Source: Pseudoxanthomonas suwonensis J47 (GTDB taxonomy: Bacteria > Pseudomonadota > Gammaproteobacteria > Xanthomonadales > Xanthomonadaceae). From it: a stretch of DNA of 64,000 nt. The notes beneath the pieces were generated by a model. The model made no database searches. It was not told the DNA's origin and was given only the letters and a program-made list of their open reading frames with translations. Location: positions 1-64,000 of the forward strand of contig NZ_KI911328.1 in the NCBI RefSeq assembly GCF_000513955.1. The letters run 5' to 3'. This document shows, one piece after another, positions 19,884-29,283 of this stretch (the first letter of the stretch is position 1; every line of letters begins with the position of its first letter). A program made the position numbers and the translations under genes.

Positions 19884-20776
19884 TGGCCGACTTCGTCCGC
19901 ATCGTCGAGGTCGGCCCGCGCGACGGGCTGCAGAACGAGCCGGCGATGGTCGCCACCGCCGACAAGATCGAGCTGGTCGACCGTCTTTCCGCCACCGGCC
20001 TGCGCAGCATCGAGGCGACCAGTTTCGTCAGCCCGAAATGGGTGCCGCAGCTGGCCGACGCCGCCGAGGTCATGGCCGGCATCCAGCGCCGTCCCGGCGT
20101 GTCCTACCCGGTGCTGGTGCCGAACGAACAGGGCTACGAACGCGCGCGCGCCGCCGGCGCCGACGAGGTCGCAGTGTTCACCGCCGCCTCGGAGGCGTTC
20201 AACCGCCGCAACACCAATGCCTCGATCGACGAGTCGATCGCGCGCTTCGAGCCGGTGCTGGCCCGCGCCCGCGCCGACGGCGTGCGCGTGCGCGGCTACG
20301 TCTCCACCGTGCTCGGCTGCCCCTACCAACGCGAGGTGCCGCTGGACGACGTGGTGCGCGTTGCGCGCCGCCTGCACGAGCTCGGCTGCTACGAGATCTC
20401 GCTCGGCGACACGATCGGCGTCGGCACCCCGCGCAAGGCGCGTGCGATGCTGCAGGCGGTGGCCGCGGAAGTGCCGATGCAGGCGCTGGCCGTGCATTTC
20501 CACGACACCTACGGCCAGGCCCTGGCCAACGTCGCCGCCTGCATCGAGGAAGGCGTGCGCGTGGCCGATTCGGCGGTGGCCGGGACCGGCGGCTGCCCCT
20601 ACGCCCGGGGCGCCAGCGGCAATGTTGCCAGCGAGGACCTGGTGTATATGCTGCACGGCATGGGCATCGACACCGGCATCGACCTGGATGCGCTGGCCGA
20701 CACCGGCCGCTGGCTGGCCATGCGGCTGGGGCGGCAGACCGGCAGCAAGGTCGGGCGGGCCCTGGAAGGCGCATGA
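19883..20776 (+). CDS. liuE: Hydroxymethylglutaryl-CoA lyase
   Basis: 297 residues, TIM-barrel lyase that splits HMG-CoA into acetoacetate and acetyl-CoA, the last dedicated leucine step. Diagnostic features are VGPRDGLQNEP near the N-terminus, SFVSPKWVPQ, the metal-site HFHDTYGQ and the flexible loop GTGGCPYARGASGN with catalytic Cys238. The ATG at 19883 overlaps the liuD stop by one base; a GTG codon directly upstream is not needed. Its own stop overlaps the start of the GGDEF-EAL gene (ATGA). Confidence 0.95.
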   Translation: MADFVRIVEVGPRDGLQNEPAMVATADKIELVDRLSATGLRSIEATSFVSPKWVPQLADAAEVMAGIQRRPGVSYPVLVPNEQGYERARAAGADEVAVFTAASEAFNRRNTNASIDESIARFEPVLARARADGVRVRGYVSTVLGCPYQREVPLDDVVRVARRLHELGCYEISLGDTIGVGTPRKARAMLQAVAAEVPMQALAVHFHDTYGQALANVAACIEEGVRVADSAVAGTGGCPYARGASGNVASEDLVYMLHGMGIDTGIDLDALADTGRWLAMRLGRQTGSKVGRALEGA

Positions 20777-23328
20777 ACGCCGCCGGCCAGGCCGCCCCCG
20801 AGGCCGCGCAGCGCGCGGAGCCGGAGGCGGTTTTGGCCGCGCTCGAGGCCGCCCTCGCCGGCCGCACCCTGCCGGCGGACATCCGCGAGCTGCTGCAGCA
20901 GACCCGCGACGCCCTGCATGACGCCCTCGCCGAAGGCGAAACGGCGCGCCTGCGCTACCACGCCCTGTTCGACGCGGTCCCCGACCCGGTCAGCATCCTC
21001 AGCGAAACCGGCATCGTCCTGGACCTCAACCGCGCCGGCGTGCGCGCCTACGGCCGGCCGCGCAACGAGATCGTCGGCCAGCCGATCGAGGTCCTCAACC
21101 CCGACCTGCCACCAGACCACCTCAAGCCGGTGTGGGAATCGCTCAACCGCGGCGAGACCTACGTCATCGAAGTGACCAACATGCGCGGCGACGGCAGCCG
21201 CTTCCCGGTGGAGGTGCACTCGGCCGGCTTCATGCATGGCGGCCGGCGCTGCATCATCGCGGTGGCGCGTGACCTGTCCGGGCGCTGGCAGGCCGAGTCG
21301 CGCTACCGCCTGCTGGTGGAATCGATCGACAAGGGCGTGCTGCTGCTGGACCGCAACTTCCGCCTGCTGTCGGCCAACCCGGCCGCGCACCGCATCCTCG
21401 GCTCCAACCTCGAGAGCGATATCAACGCGCCATCGTCCTTGCGGCAGTGGACCATCCTCGACGAGCATGGCCGCGTTCTGCCGGAGTCGGAGTGGCCGGC
21501 GCAGCGCGCGCTGCGCAGCGGCCAGATCGTGCCCTCCACCACCATCGGCCTGCACCACCTGCCCAGCGACCGCATGGTCTGGATCTCGGCAACCACGGTC
21601 CCGGTGTTCTCCTCCGGGCGCGCCGAGGCCGACCACGTCTTCGTGCTGTTCAGCGACATCACCGACCTCAAGCGCGACAACACCCTGTTCGACCGCGCCC
21701 AGTCGCTGGCCCACATCGGCGGCTGGGAATGGGACCGCGGCCGCCAGCGCCTGTACCTGACCGACGAGGCGCTGCGCATCGTCGGCCTGGAACCGGGACG
21801 CCACACGATGGACGACCTGCTCGCGCGCCTGCGCGGCGGCGACCGGCACCGGGTGGAAGCGGCGCTGGAGCGCGTGTTCCTGACCCGCGACGGCTTCGAC
21901 CTGGAGCTGCAGGGCGTGCGCGGCGACGGCCACGCTTTCTGGATCCGCATGATCGGCGAGGTCGAACCGGGCAACCACGCCTCCCCGCGCATCGCCGGCA
22001 CCGTGCAAGACATCACCGAGCGCAAGCAGGCCGAGGAAACCCTGCGCATCCAGGCGCGCACCGATCCGCTCACCGGCATCCTCAACCGCGACGCCATCCT
22101 CGGCGAACTGGACGCGCGCCTGCGCGAGCCGTCCGAGTCCGAGGTGGCGGTGCTGTACATCGACCTGGACCGCTTCAAGACGGTCAACGACGTGCTCGGC
22201 CACGGCGCCGGCGACGACCTGCTGGTGCGCACCGGCCAGCGCATCGCCCACGCCATCGGCACCGAGGGCCTGCTGGCGCGCTTCGGCGGCGACGAGTTCC
22301 TGGTGCTGTGCGACGGCAGGGAGCGCGAGCAGGCGCCGCGCCTGGCCGAGGCGATCCTGCACGCGCTGTCGGTGCCGTTCCTGTTCGGCGAGGACGAGTT
22401 CACGATCAGCGCCAGCATCGGCATTGCCTACGCGCCCGAGCATGGCAGCCGGCCGCAGCAGCTGATCCAGAACGCCGACACCGCGATGTACGACTGCAAG
22501 CGGCGCGCGCGCAACGGCTGGCAGGTGTTCACCCCGGACCTGGCGCAGAAGCAGCAGGACCGCCTCCAGATCGAGACCCAGCTGCGCCGGGCGCTGGACA
22601 ACAGCGAGTTCCGCCTGGTCTACCAGCCGCAGGTGAACCTGCGCGACGGCCAGATCGTCGCCACCGAGGCGCTGATCCGCTGGCAGAGCCACCAGCTGGG
22701 CGAACTGCGCCCGGACCTGTTCATCGGCCATGCCGAGACCACCGGCGACATCGTCCGCATCGGCGACTGGGTGCTGCGCGAGGCCTGCCGGCAGGCGCGC
22801 GAGTGGCAGGAACAGGGCCTGGGCGTGGTCCGCGTGGCGATCAACGTCTCCTACCGCCAGTTCGTCGGCGAGGACCTGGCGGTGAAGGTCGGCGAGACCC
22901 TGCAGGAGTTCGACCTGCCCGGCTCGGCGCTGGAGCTGGAGTTCACCGAGCGGGTGCTGATCGAGGACGCGCCGGCCACGCTGCGGATCTTCGCCGAGCT
23001 GCGGCGGATGGGCGTGGTCCTGACCATCGACGACTTCGGCGAAGGCTACAGCGCGCTGAACTACCTGCGCCGGCTGCCGATCCACGGGCTCAAGCTGAGC
23101 CAGCTGTTCGTCGAGGGCGTACCGGAGAACCGCTCGGACGTGGCGGTGTGCGAGGCGGTCAGCGCGATCGCGCGCAGCCTCGGCCTGGGCCTGGTCGCCG
23201 AAGGCGTGGAGCGCGAGGCGCAGCGGCGCTTCCTGCTCGAGCTGGGCGTGCCGGTCGGCCAGGGTTTCCTGTTCGCGCCGGGCCTGCCGCCGGACGAGCT
23301 GGCCCGGCGGATGGCGCAGCGGCGGTGA
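20773..23328 (+). CDS. PAS-GGDEF-EAL cyclic-di-GMP signalling protein
   Basis: 851 residues with no signal peptide or membrane helix. A short helical N-terminus precedes two or three PAS/PAC modules (about residues 60-430). The diguanylate cyclase domain has an intact GGDEF at 505-509, and the phosphodiesterase domain has an intact EAL at 632-634. No RxxD inhibitory site stands before GGDEF. In the EAL domain NVS, ELEFTE, DDFG, EGVE and GQG are kept, but the usual KID is KLS and GTGYSS is GEGYSA. Both activities are therefore possible. The start overlaps the liuE stop by four bases, so it is probably translated from the leucine operon mRNA. Confidence 0.92.
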   Translation: MNAAGQAAPEAAQRAEPEAVLAALEAALAGRTLPADIRELLQQTRDALHDALAEGETARLRYHALFDAVPDPVSILSETGIVLDLNRAGVRAYGRPRNEIVGQPIEVLNPDLPPDHLKPVWESLNRGETYVIEVTNMRGDGSRFPVEVHSAGFMHGGRRCIIAVARDLSGRWQAESRYRLLVESIDKGVLLLDRNFRLLSANPAAHRILGSNLESDINAPSSLRQWTILDEHGRVLPESEWPAQRALRSGQIVPSTTIGLHHLPSDRMVWISATTVPVFSSGRAEADHVFVLFSDITDLKRDNTLFDRAQSLAHIGGWEWDRGRQRLYLTDEALRIVGLEPGRHTMDDLLARLRGGDRHRVEAALERVFLTRDGFDLELQGVRGDGHAFWIRMIGEVEPGNHASPRIAGTVQDITERKQAEETLRIQARTDPLTGILNRDAILGELDARLREPSESEVAVLYIDLDRFKTVNDVLGHGAGDDLLVRTGQRIAHAIGTEGLLARFGGDEFLVLCDGREREQAPRLAEAILHALSVPFLFGEDEFTISASIGIAYAPEHGSRPQQLIQNADTAMYDCKRRARNGWQVFTPDLAQKQQDRLQIETQLRRALDNSEFRLVYQPQVNLRDGQIVATEALIRWQSHQLGELRPDLFIGHAETTGDIVRIGDWVLREACRQAREWQEQGLGVVRVAINVSYRQFVGEDLAVKVGETLQEFDLPGSALELEFTERVLIEDAPATLRIFAELRRMGVVLTIDDFGEGYSALNYLRRLPIHGLKLSQLFVEGVPENRSDVAVCEAVSAIARSLGLGLVAEGVEREAQRRFLLELGVPVGQGFLFAPGLPPDELARRMAQRR

Positions 23329-23427
23329 GATCATCCGCTGGCGGGATTCGCCCCGCCGCCTTGCGCTGCGCCGCCAGCGCCTGTACGGGGCCTGCCCCGC
23401 TGCCCCTCCCGCGCCTGCAACCCCTTC

Positions 23428-23572
23428 GTAGAGCGGGGCTCTGCCCCGCTGCTCTTGCGCGCCGGCATCACCAGGCGTGGGAGTCGGGCAGGCCCGACTC
23501 TACAGGGGTCCGGGTCCGCTGCTTTTTGCGCGCCGGCATCCAGGCGTGGGAGTCGGGCAAGCCCGACTCTAC
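23428..23572. repeat. GTAG palindromic repeat, full dimer plus partial copy
   Basis: 23428-23503 is a full dimer: GTAG, stem agcgggg / ccccgct, spacer with cgccggcat, stem gagtcggg / cccgactc, CTAC. A second, shortened copy (about 23516-23572) repeats the spacer and right-hand hairpin and ends in CTAC seven bases before the MOSC stop codon. The remainder of the 23329-23578 gap holds no gene I can support. Confidence 0.8.
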
Positions 23573-23578
23573 GGGGGC

Positions 23579-24277
23579 TCAGGGTCCGGGTCCGCCCAGT
23601 CGCGAATCCCAGCTCTCGGTTTCTCCGCGCAGCAGGCGCCGCTCGAACACGGTCCGCCACGACGGCACCAGCGGCAGCGCCAGCGCGGCTTCCAGTTCAC
23701 CGCGATCCAGCGTGCGCCGGTACAACAGCGCCGCCAGCCGCGGCAGCGTCCAATCCGGATACGGACGTTCGACGAGCACCAGCTCGTCGCCGGCGCCCAC
23801 TTCGCCCGGTTCGAGCACGCGGTAGTACCAGCCGCTGCGGCCGCTGTCCTGGACGCGGCGGGCCATGTCCGCCACGCCGAAGCGGTCGGACAGCTTCCAG
23901 CATGGCTGCCGGCCCTGCGAGACCTCGACCATGGCCGCCCCAAGGCGCAGGCGGTCGCCGAGGCACAGGTCGGCCTCGGTGACGCCGGTCGTACTGATGT
24001 TCTCGCCGAAGGCGCCGGGCGCCTCGAGCAGCGGATGCGCGCCGATCTCGCCACGCCAGGTCGCGTAGTGGTCGCGCGGGTAATGATGGATGGCCTTGTC
24101 GGGGCCGCCGTGCACGCGGCGGTCACCCTGCTCGTCGCCGACCAGGCCCTCGGGGCCGGCAAGCACCGGCCCGGCCACGGGCTGCTTGGCGATCGCGCTG
24201 CGGCTGCCGGGCCGGGTGTAGTCCACCGCCCGGCCGGTCAGGACCGCGTCGATGCGGGCCAGCAGGCGCGGGGTCAC
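23579..24277 (-). CDS. MOSC domain protein (YiiM type)
   Basis: 232 residues. A MOSC beta-barrel (about 20-170) with the conserved Cys126 in GRQPCWKL, plus GGPDKAIHHYP and GAFGENI, is followed by a C-terminal 3-alpha domain (RLAALLYRRTLDRGELEAAL), the arrangement of YiiM. That family uses a molybdenum cofactor and in E. coli reduces N-hydroxylated base analogues. It lies 63 bases downstream of the aminotransferase gene in the same direction. The stop codon abuts the palindromic repeats. Confidence 0.88.
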   Translation of the reverse strand: MTPRLLARIDAVLTGRAVDYTRPGSRSAIAKQPVAGPVLAGPEGLVGDEQGDRRVHGGPDKAIHHYPRDHYATWRGEIGAHPLLEAPGAFGENISTTGVTEADLCLGDRLRLGAAMVEVSQGRQPCWKLSDRFGVADMARRVQDSGRSGWYYRVLEPGEVGAGDELVLVERPYPDWTLPRLAALLYRRTLDRGELEAALALPLVPSWRTVFERRLLRGETESWDSRLGGPGP

Positions 24278-24340
24278 CGCGCCTCCCGTGCATGCGGCGC
24301 TTCGCCGGTTGCCTGGCGTCGCGCCGCGGTCATCGATTGG

Positions 24341-25540
24341 TCAGGCCGCGGCCGGCAGGGCCGCGATCTCGGTCTTGAGCAGCTCGCCGAGGATCTTGAC
24401 GCCGGTGTCGATCTTCTCGCCCGGCACGGTCACGAAGGACAGGCGCAGGGTGTGGGTCTGCGGATCGACCGCGTAGAACGGCGCGCCCGGCACGAAGGCC
24501 ACGTTGCGCTCGATCGCCTTGGCCAGCAGCTTGCCGCTGTCCAGGCCCTTGGGCAGGTTGACCCAGATGAACATGCCGCCTTCGGGGCGGTTCCAGGTCA
24601 CCTCGGCCGGGAACTCGCACTGCAGCGCGTCCAGCATGCGCTGGCACTGCGCCGCGTACAGGGTGCGGATCTGCGGGATGTGCTGGTCGATGAAGCCGTC
24701 CTGCACCGCCTCGTAGACGATGCGCTGCGAGAACGACGGGGTGTGCAGGTCGGCGGCCTGCTTGGCCTGGACCATCTTCGCGTGCACCTCTTCCGGGGCG
24801 ACCACGTAGCCCAGGCGCAGGCCCGGGGCCAGCACCTTGGAGAACGAGCCCATGTAGATCACGCCGTCCGGGTTCATCGACAGCAGGCTCGGCAGCGCCT
24901 CGCCGCCGTAGGACAGCTCGCCGTACGGGTCGTCCTCGACCAGCGGCACGCCGGCCTTGGCAGCCAGCTCGACCAGCGCCTTGCGGCGCTCCAGCGGCAT
25001 GCGCCGGCCGGTCGGGTTCTGGAAGTTCGGCAGGCAGTACAGGAAGCGCGCGCCGGCCAGCTGCTCCGGCGAGATCGCGTCGGTGACGATGCCGTGTTCG
25101 TCGCTCGGCAGCGAGGCGAACTGCGGCGCGAACAGCGAGAACGCCTGCAGCGCGCCGAGGTAGCTCGGGGTTTCCACCAGCACCTTGCTGCCTTCGTCGA
25201 TCAGCACCTTGCCCAGCAGGTCCAGGCCCTGCTGCGAACCGGTGGTGATCAGCACCCGCGAGGCCGCGATCTTCGCGCCGCCGCGGCTGAGGCGTTCGGC
25301 GATCCACTCGCGCAGGGGGGTGAAACCCTCGGTCGGGCCGTACTGCAGCGCCGCCTGCGGGGCCTCGCGCAGCACCTTCTCCGTCGCCTCGCGCATGCGC
25401 TCGACCGGGAAGGTGGCCGGGGACGGCAGCCCGCCGGCGAAGGAGATGACCTCGGGACGCTCGGTGACCTTCAGGATCTCGCGGATGGCCGAGCTGGTGA
25501 GCGCCTGGGCGCGACGGGACAGGGTGTATTGGGTAGTCAT
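24341..25540 (-). CDS. PLP-dependent aminotransferase, LysN/2-aminoadipate type
   Basis: 399 residues of the fold-type I family seen in LysN and related aromatic/2-aminoadipate aminotransferases. Motifs: ISFAGGLPSP near the N-terminus, GSQQGLDL, LPNFQNPTG, and the PLP-binding Lys235 in GSFSKVLAPGLRLGY, with RLSFV near the end. There is no GntR-type DNA-binding domain, so this is the stand-alone enzyme. Met at 25549 is an alternative start three codons upstream. The amino donor cannot be told from sequence. It is divergent from the small gene at 25667. Confidence 0.88.
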   Translation of the reverse strand: MTTQYTLSRRAQALTSSAIREILKVTERPEVISFAGGLPSPATFPVERMREATEKVLREAPQAALQYGPTEGFTPLREWIAERLSRGGAKIAASRVLITTGSQQGLDLLGKVLIDEGSKVLVETPSYLGALQAFSLFAPQFASLPSDEHGIVTDAISPEQLAGARFLYCLPNFQNPTGRRMPLERRKALVELAAKAGVPLVEDDPYGELSYGGEALPSLLSMNPDGVIYMGSFSKVLAPGLRLGYVVAPEEVHAKMVQAKQAADLHTPSFSQRIVYEAVQDGFIDQHIPQIRTLYAAQCQRMLDALQCEFPAEVTWNRPEGGMFIWVNLPKGLDSGKLLAKAIERNVAFVPGAPFYAVDPQTHTLRLSFVTVPGEKIDTGVKILGELLKTEIAALPAAA

Positions 25541-25666
25541 GGGTCCCATTGTAGCCGGCCGCGCCGCCCTGCATGGAACCTTCACGGCGCGGCAACCGCT
25601 GCTTAAGGAATGGCCCGAATAATGGAGGCATGCGCCCGCAGGGGGCGCTCCGTCACAGGAGGCACC

Positions 25667-25858
25667 ATGTCATTCCGCCAGTTTCCCGCCACCGGCAACG
25701 ACGGCAACGCCTACATCATCCTGGAATTCCATGACGAACAGGGCGGTCCCGACGGCAAGCCGGCGCTGCGCTACGAGCTGTCCGACGGCCAGCGCCTGGT
25801 GCGCAAGGACAACCGCTTCGCCGTCGCCGACGGCACCCTGGTGCTGACCGCCGACTGA
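25667..25858 (+). CDS. Small conserved hypothetical protein
   Basis: 63 residues starting MSFRQFPATGND, behind a strong ACAGGAGG at 25656-25663. It is acidic and looks like a short beta-rich domain (AYIILEFHDE, ALRYELSDGQ, RLVRKDNRF, GTLVLTA) without signal, Cys or metal motif. I do not recognise the function. It stands between two minus-strand genes, with only four bases to the tyrA stop. Strong ribosome site and codon use support it as a real gene. Confidence 0.75.
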   Translation: MSFRQFPATGNDGNAYIILEFHDEQGGPDGKPALRYELSDGQRLVRKDNRFAVADGTLVLTAD

Positions 25859-25862
25859 GGCC

Positions 25863-26999
25863 TCAGGGCCGTTCCAGTACCCGCCCCACCCCGCTGCTGT
25901 CGATCTCCTCGGCGGCCGCGCGCAGGGTCGCCACGTCCGCGCCGGCGTCGAAGCCGATGCGGAAATGCACCTCGCCGGCCGGGGTGCGCGAGGAGTGGAT
26001 CGAGGACAGGCTGATCCCGCGCGCCTCGAACACGTTGAGCAGGGCGCGCAACGAGCCGGCCCGGTCCTCGGGCAGGTGCACGCTCAGGCGCCGGGTCTCG
26101 GTGAGGTCGGCCAGCAGGTAGCCGACGCGCTCGAAGGTATAGCTGCCCTCGGCGGTCGCCGTTTCGCCCCAGGCCTCGCGGCTGGCATCGAGGAAGTGGC
26201 GGCGGAACTCGGCGCGGGCGGCCTCGTCGCCGCGCGCCACCAGCGCGCGCAGGCGTTCGATCTCCTCGCCCAGCCGCGCCAGCGCCTCGCCGGCATGCGG
26301 GTTGCCAAACTGGATGTCCTCGTAGATTTCCGGATTCAGCGACAGGATCCGCGCGATCACTGCCGCGTCCATCTCGAAGGCCACCGACCGGAACGGCATC
26401 AGCGCCGCCGGCCCGCCCAGCTCCGCGGCCAGGCCGCGCAGGGCGCCGGCCTGGCCCAGGTGCGCGGCATGCACCATCGCCTGCACCGCAGCCATGACCC
26501 GGTCGTGGTGGGCCGGCGTGGTGCGCACGTACTCGCCCTGCAGCGCGTCCAGCAGGCGCTGCAGCCACGGCCGCCACGCGTCCAGGCGCGCCTCGCAGAC
26601 CACCACCACCCTGCCCTTCAGGGTCGGCGTCTTCAGCGGCGCGGTCATCGGGTGCAGGCCGACGACCTCCGCCTGCGAAGCCAGCATCGCCTCCACCGGC
26701 GCCTGCTTGAGCGAGGTGATGTCCAGCCACAGGCGTCCGAGTTCGCGCCCGGCCGAGCGCGCGGCGTAGTCGGCGATCAGCGCCGGGGTGTGCCGGATCG
26801 GCGCGGCGAACACCAGCACGTCGGCCTGGTCAAGCAACCGCTCCGGCGGATCGCTCTGCGGATCGGCCGGATCGTGGCCGAGCACCTGCAGGCCCATGCG
26901 CTGTTCGAAGAACCCGCGCAGCCAGACGCCGTAGGCGCCGGCGCTGCCGACCACGCCGATCACCGGCGCGACCTGCGACGACACCGGGGTTTCGCTCAC
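25863..26999 (-). CDS. tyrA: Prephenate dehydrogenase with C-terminal ACT domain
   Basis: 378 residues from a GTG at 26999 whose GTGA overlaps the pdxY stop. An N-terminal NAD-binding segment (IGVVGSAGAYG), DITSLKQAPVEAM and GLHPMTAP mark the prephenate dehydrogenase family of tyrosine synthesis. The last ~80 residues (TETRRLSVHLPEDRAGSLRA, ISLSSIHSSR) form an ACT domain, usually the tyrosine feedback site. No chorismate mutase domain is fused. Its coupling to a pyridoxal kinase gene is noteworthy because the tyrosine transaminase step needs PLP, but that link is inference. Confidence 0.9.
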   Translation of the reverse strand: MSETPVSSQVAPVIGVVGSAGAYGVWLRGFFEQRMGLQVLGHDPADPQSDPPERLLDQADVLVFAAPIRHTPALIADYAARSAGRELGRLWLDITSLKQAPVEAMLASQAEVVGLHPMTAPLKTPTLKGRVVVVCEARLDAWRPWLQRLLDALQGEYVRTTPAHHDRVMAAVQAMVHAAHLGQAGALRGLAAELGGPAALMPFRSVAFEMDAAVIARILSLNPEIYEDIQFGNPHAGEALARLGEEIERLRALVARGDEAARAEFRRHFLDASREAWGETATAEGSYTFERVGYLLADLTETRRLSVHLPEDRAGSLRALLNVFEARGISLSSIHSSRTPAGEVHFRIGFDAGADVATLRAAAEEIDSSGVGRVLERP

Positions 27000-27904
27000 A
27001 GCGCCTCCGCCGGGAAGCGCGGCGCCCCGTCCTCGAGCGCGGCGGCCGGCGCGGCCAGCACGTCGAGCTCTTCCCAGCCATGGGCCAGGGTCGATTCCAG
27101 GGTGGCGTGGCAGCCGGCGAGCGCGCGTTCGGCGGCCCGCAGCGGAGTCTCGCCGCGCAGCAGGAAGGTCGCCATCAGCGCCGAGAGCACGTCGCCGGTG
27201 CCTGCCACGTCCACGTCCAGACGCGGCGAATGCAGGCGCCACGCGCCCTCGCGGCCGACCAGCAGGGTCACCAGGCCATCGCCCTCGCCGGCGACGCTGT
27301 GCGCCAGCACCCATTCGGGGCCACGCTCGAGCAGCGCGCGGGCCGCGCGCAGTGCATCCGGCTCGTGCAGCGCCGGCATGCCGGCCAGGCGGCCGAGTTC
27401 GAAGGCATTGGGCGTGACCATCCACGCCAGCGGCAGCAGGCGTTCGACGAACACCTGCTCCAGGCCCGGTTCGACGTAGGGACCGGTGTGGGTATCGCCG
27501 ATCACCGGATCGAGCAGGTAGCGCGGCGCGGCGCCGGCGGCATGGTGGCGCTCGAGCCATTCGGCGAAGGCCTCGCCGTTGGCGACGCTGCCGAAATAAC
27601 CCGACAGCAGCATCGGCGCGCGCGCGGTGACGCCGCGTTCGTCCAGGCCGCGCAGCAGGTCGGCGACCCAGTCCGAAGGCAGCACGCGGCCGCGCAGGGT
27701 CGCGTAGAAAGGCGTATTGCTGAACAGCGTGGTCGGCACCTCGACCACGCGCACGCCGAGCATGCGCAGCACCGGCACTGCCGAGCTGTTGCCGGCATGG
27801 CCGTAGGCCAGCTGCGACTGCACCGAGACCAGGTCCACCGGCAACGGTCCCTGCGGCCGGTTGCGCCGTTCGTGGACCAGGTGGCTTTCCAGTGCGTCGC
27901 TCAT
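26996..27904 (-). CDS. pdxY: Pyridoxal kinase
   Basis: A PfkB/ribokinase-fold kinase of 302 residues that phosphorylates pyridoxal in PLP salvage. Typical segments: VDLVSVQSQLAYGHAGNSSA, DPVIGDTHTGPYV, VTPNAFELGRLAG and the anion-hole/catalytic VAGTGDVLSA. The start MSDALESHL at 27904 is the nearest ATG to the conserved core; about 15 residues precede the core, slightly long. Overlaps tyrA downstream by four bases. Confidence 0.92.
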   Translation of the reverse strand: MSDALESHLVHERRNRPQGPLPVDLVSVQSQLAYGHAGNSSAVPVLRMLGVRVVEVPTTLFSNTPFYATLRGRVLPSDWVADLLRGLDERGVTARAPMLLSGYFGSVANGEAFAEWLERHHAAGAAPRYLLDPVIGDTHTGPYVEPGLEQVFVERLLPLAWMVTPNAFELGRLAGMPALHEPDALRAARALLERGPEWVLAHSVAGEGDGLVTLLVGREGAWRLHSPRLDVDVAGTGDVLSALMATFLLRGETPLRAAERALAGCHATLESTLAHGWEELDVLAAPAAALEDGAPRFPAEAL

Positions 27905-27998
27905 GCGTGGTTCGTCATTGGAGACGCCACATGCTAACGCGCCGCCCCGGGGGGCGGCGCGCAGCGTTTCAGGTGCAACGGAACCATGCCGGTTCCGG

Positions 27999-28030
27999 CG
28001 CGTTTCCCGCGGGATCCCGCAGGAAACGCG
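27999..28030 (-). terminator. Hairpin after dnaJ
   Basis: cgcgtttcc (27999-28007) pairs with ggaaacgcg (28022-28030), and the interior gcgggatcccgc is itself palindromic, giving a stem of about 15 bp with one mismatch, 12 bases past the dnaJ stop. No T tract follows. A second hairpin (27938-27961, gccgcccc / ggggcggc) lies between it and pdxY, in the pdxY leader. Confidence 0.65.
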
Positions 28031-28041
28031 CGGCGTCGATG

Positions 28042-29160
28042 TCAGGACGAGGTCATCCGGTCCCAGAACGACTTGACCCCGTCGAGGAAGGTGGCCGAAC
28101 GCGGCGAATGCCGGCGGCCCTCCTCGCCGGTGAAGGTCGCCTCGAACTTCTCCAGCAGCTCGCGCTGCTCGGCGGTGAGGTTGACCGGGGTCTCGACCAC
28201 GACGCGGCAGTACAGGTCGCCCGGCGCGCGGCTGCGCACCGAACGCACGCCCTTGCCGCGCAGGCGGAACACCTTGCCGGTCTGGGTCTCGGCCGGAATG
28301 CGGATCTCCGCCTCGCCGTCGAGCGTGGGCACGTTGACCACGTCGCCGAGCGCCGCCTGGGAGATGCGGATCGGCACCTCGCAATGCAGGTCGTCGCCGT
28401 CGCGGCGGAAGATCTCGTGCTCGCGCACGCGCACTTCCACGTACAGGTCGCCCGGCGGGGTGCCCGGCGGGCCGGCCTCGCCCTCGCCCTGCAGGCGGAT
28501 GCGGTCGCCGCTGTCCACGCCGGCGGGGATCTTCACCGACAGGACCTTCTCGTCCTCGATGCGGCCGGCGCCGTGGCAGTGCTTGCACGGGTTGCTGATC
28601 GACTGGCCGCGGCCGCCGCAGTCCGGGCAGGTCTGCTGCATGGTGAAGATGCCGCGCTGGAAGCGGACCTGGCCGCGCCCCAGGCAGGTGCCGCAGGTGT
28701 CGACCTTGCCGTCCTCCGAACCGCTGCCGCGGCAGTGGTGGCATTCGGCGAGCGTCGGGATCTCGATGCGCTTCTCGATGCCGGCGACCGCTTCCTCCAG
28801 GTCCAGCTCCATCACGTAGCCGATGTCGGCGCCACGGCGCGCGGCGCGCTGGCCGGCGCCACCGAAGATGGTCCCGAAGATGTCGCCGAAGATGTCGCCC
28901 ATGTCCGGGGCCGGGCCGCCACCGCCGCCCATGCCATGCTCGAAGGCGGCATGGCCGTGCGCGTCGTAGGCGCGGCGCCGCGCCGGATCGGACAGGACCT
29001 CGTAGGCCTCCTTGCACTCCTTGAACAGGGCCTCGGCCTGGGCATCGCCCGGATTGCGGTCCGGGTGGTGCTTCATCGCACAGCGGCGGTAGGCCTTCTT
29101 CAGTTCCTCGTCGCTGGCGGTGCGGGATACACCGAGGACTTCGTAGTAGTCGCGTTTCAT
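28042..29160 (-). CDS. dnaJ: Chaperone DnaJ (Hsp40)
   Basis: 372 residues, class A J-protein and DnaK co-chaperone. The J domain has HPD at 32-34, a Gly/Phe-rich segment (about 75-115) follows, then four zinc-binding repeats ([32 protein letters not shown]) and the C-terminal substrate-binding domains. It is downstream of dnaK across a 123-base gap that contains a hairpin and an inverted repeat, so its level may be lower than dnaK. An AGGAGG site precedes the ATG. Confidence 0.97.
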   Translation of the reverse strand: MKRDYYEVLGVSRTASDEELKKAYRRCAMKHHPDRNPGDAQAEALFKECKEAYEVLSDPARRRAYDAHGHAAFEHGMGGGGGPAPDMGDIFGDIFGTIFGGAGQRAARRGADIGYVMELDLEEAVAGIEKRIEIPTLAECHHCRGSGSEDGKVDTCGTCLGRGQVRFQRGIFTMQQTCPDCGGRGQSISNPCKHCHGAGRIEDEKVLSVKIPAGVDSGDRIRLQGEGEAGPPGTPPGDLYVEVRVREHEIFRRDGDDLHCEVPIRISQAALGDVVNVPTLDGEAEIRIPAETQTGKVFRLRGKGVRSVRSRAPGDLYCRVVVETPVNLTAEQRELLEKFEATFTGEEGRRHSPRSATFLDGVKSFWDRMTSS

Positions 29161-29169
29161 CAGGAGGCA

Positions 29170-29283
29170 GTGATTCGTGATTCGTTATTGGTGATTCGAG
29201 GGTACACATCCACGGCGACTCGCCGGAAAAGAGCGGAGCCCGGGGGCCCCGCTCTTTCCTAATCACGAATCACCAGTCACCAA

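Noticed and set aside
27905-28041. A riboswitch or RNA thermometer between pdxY and dnaJ.
   Set aside because: The stems are simple palindromes best read as 3-prime end structures of dnaJ; no aptamer-like core was recognised.
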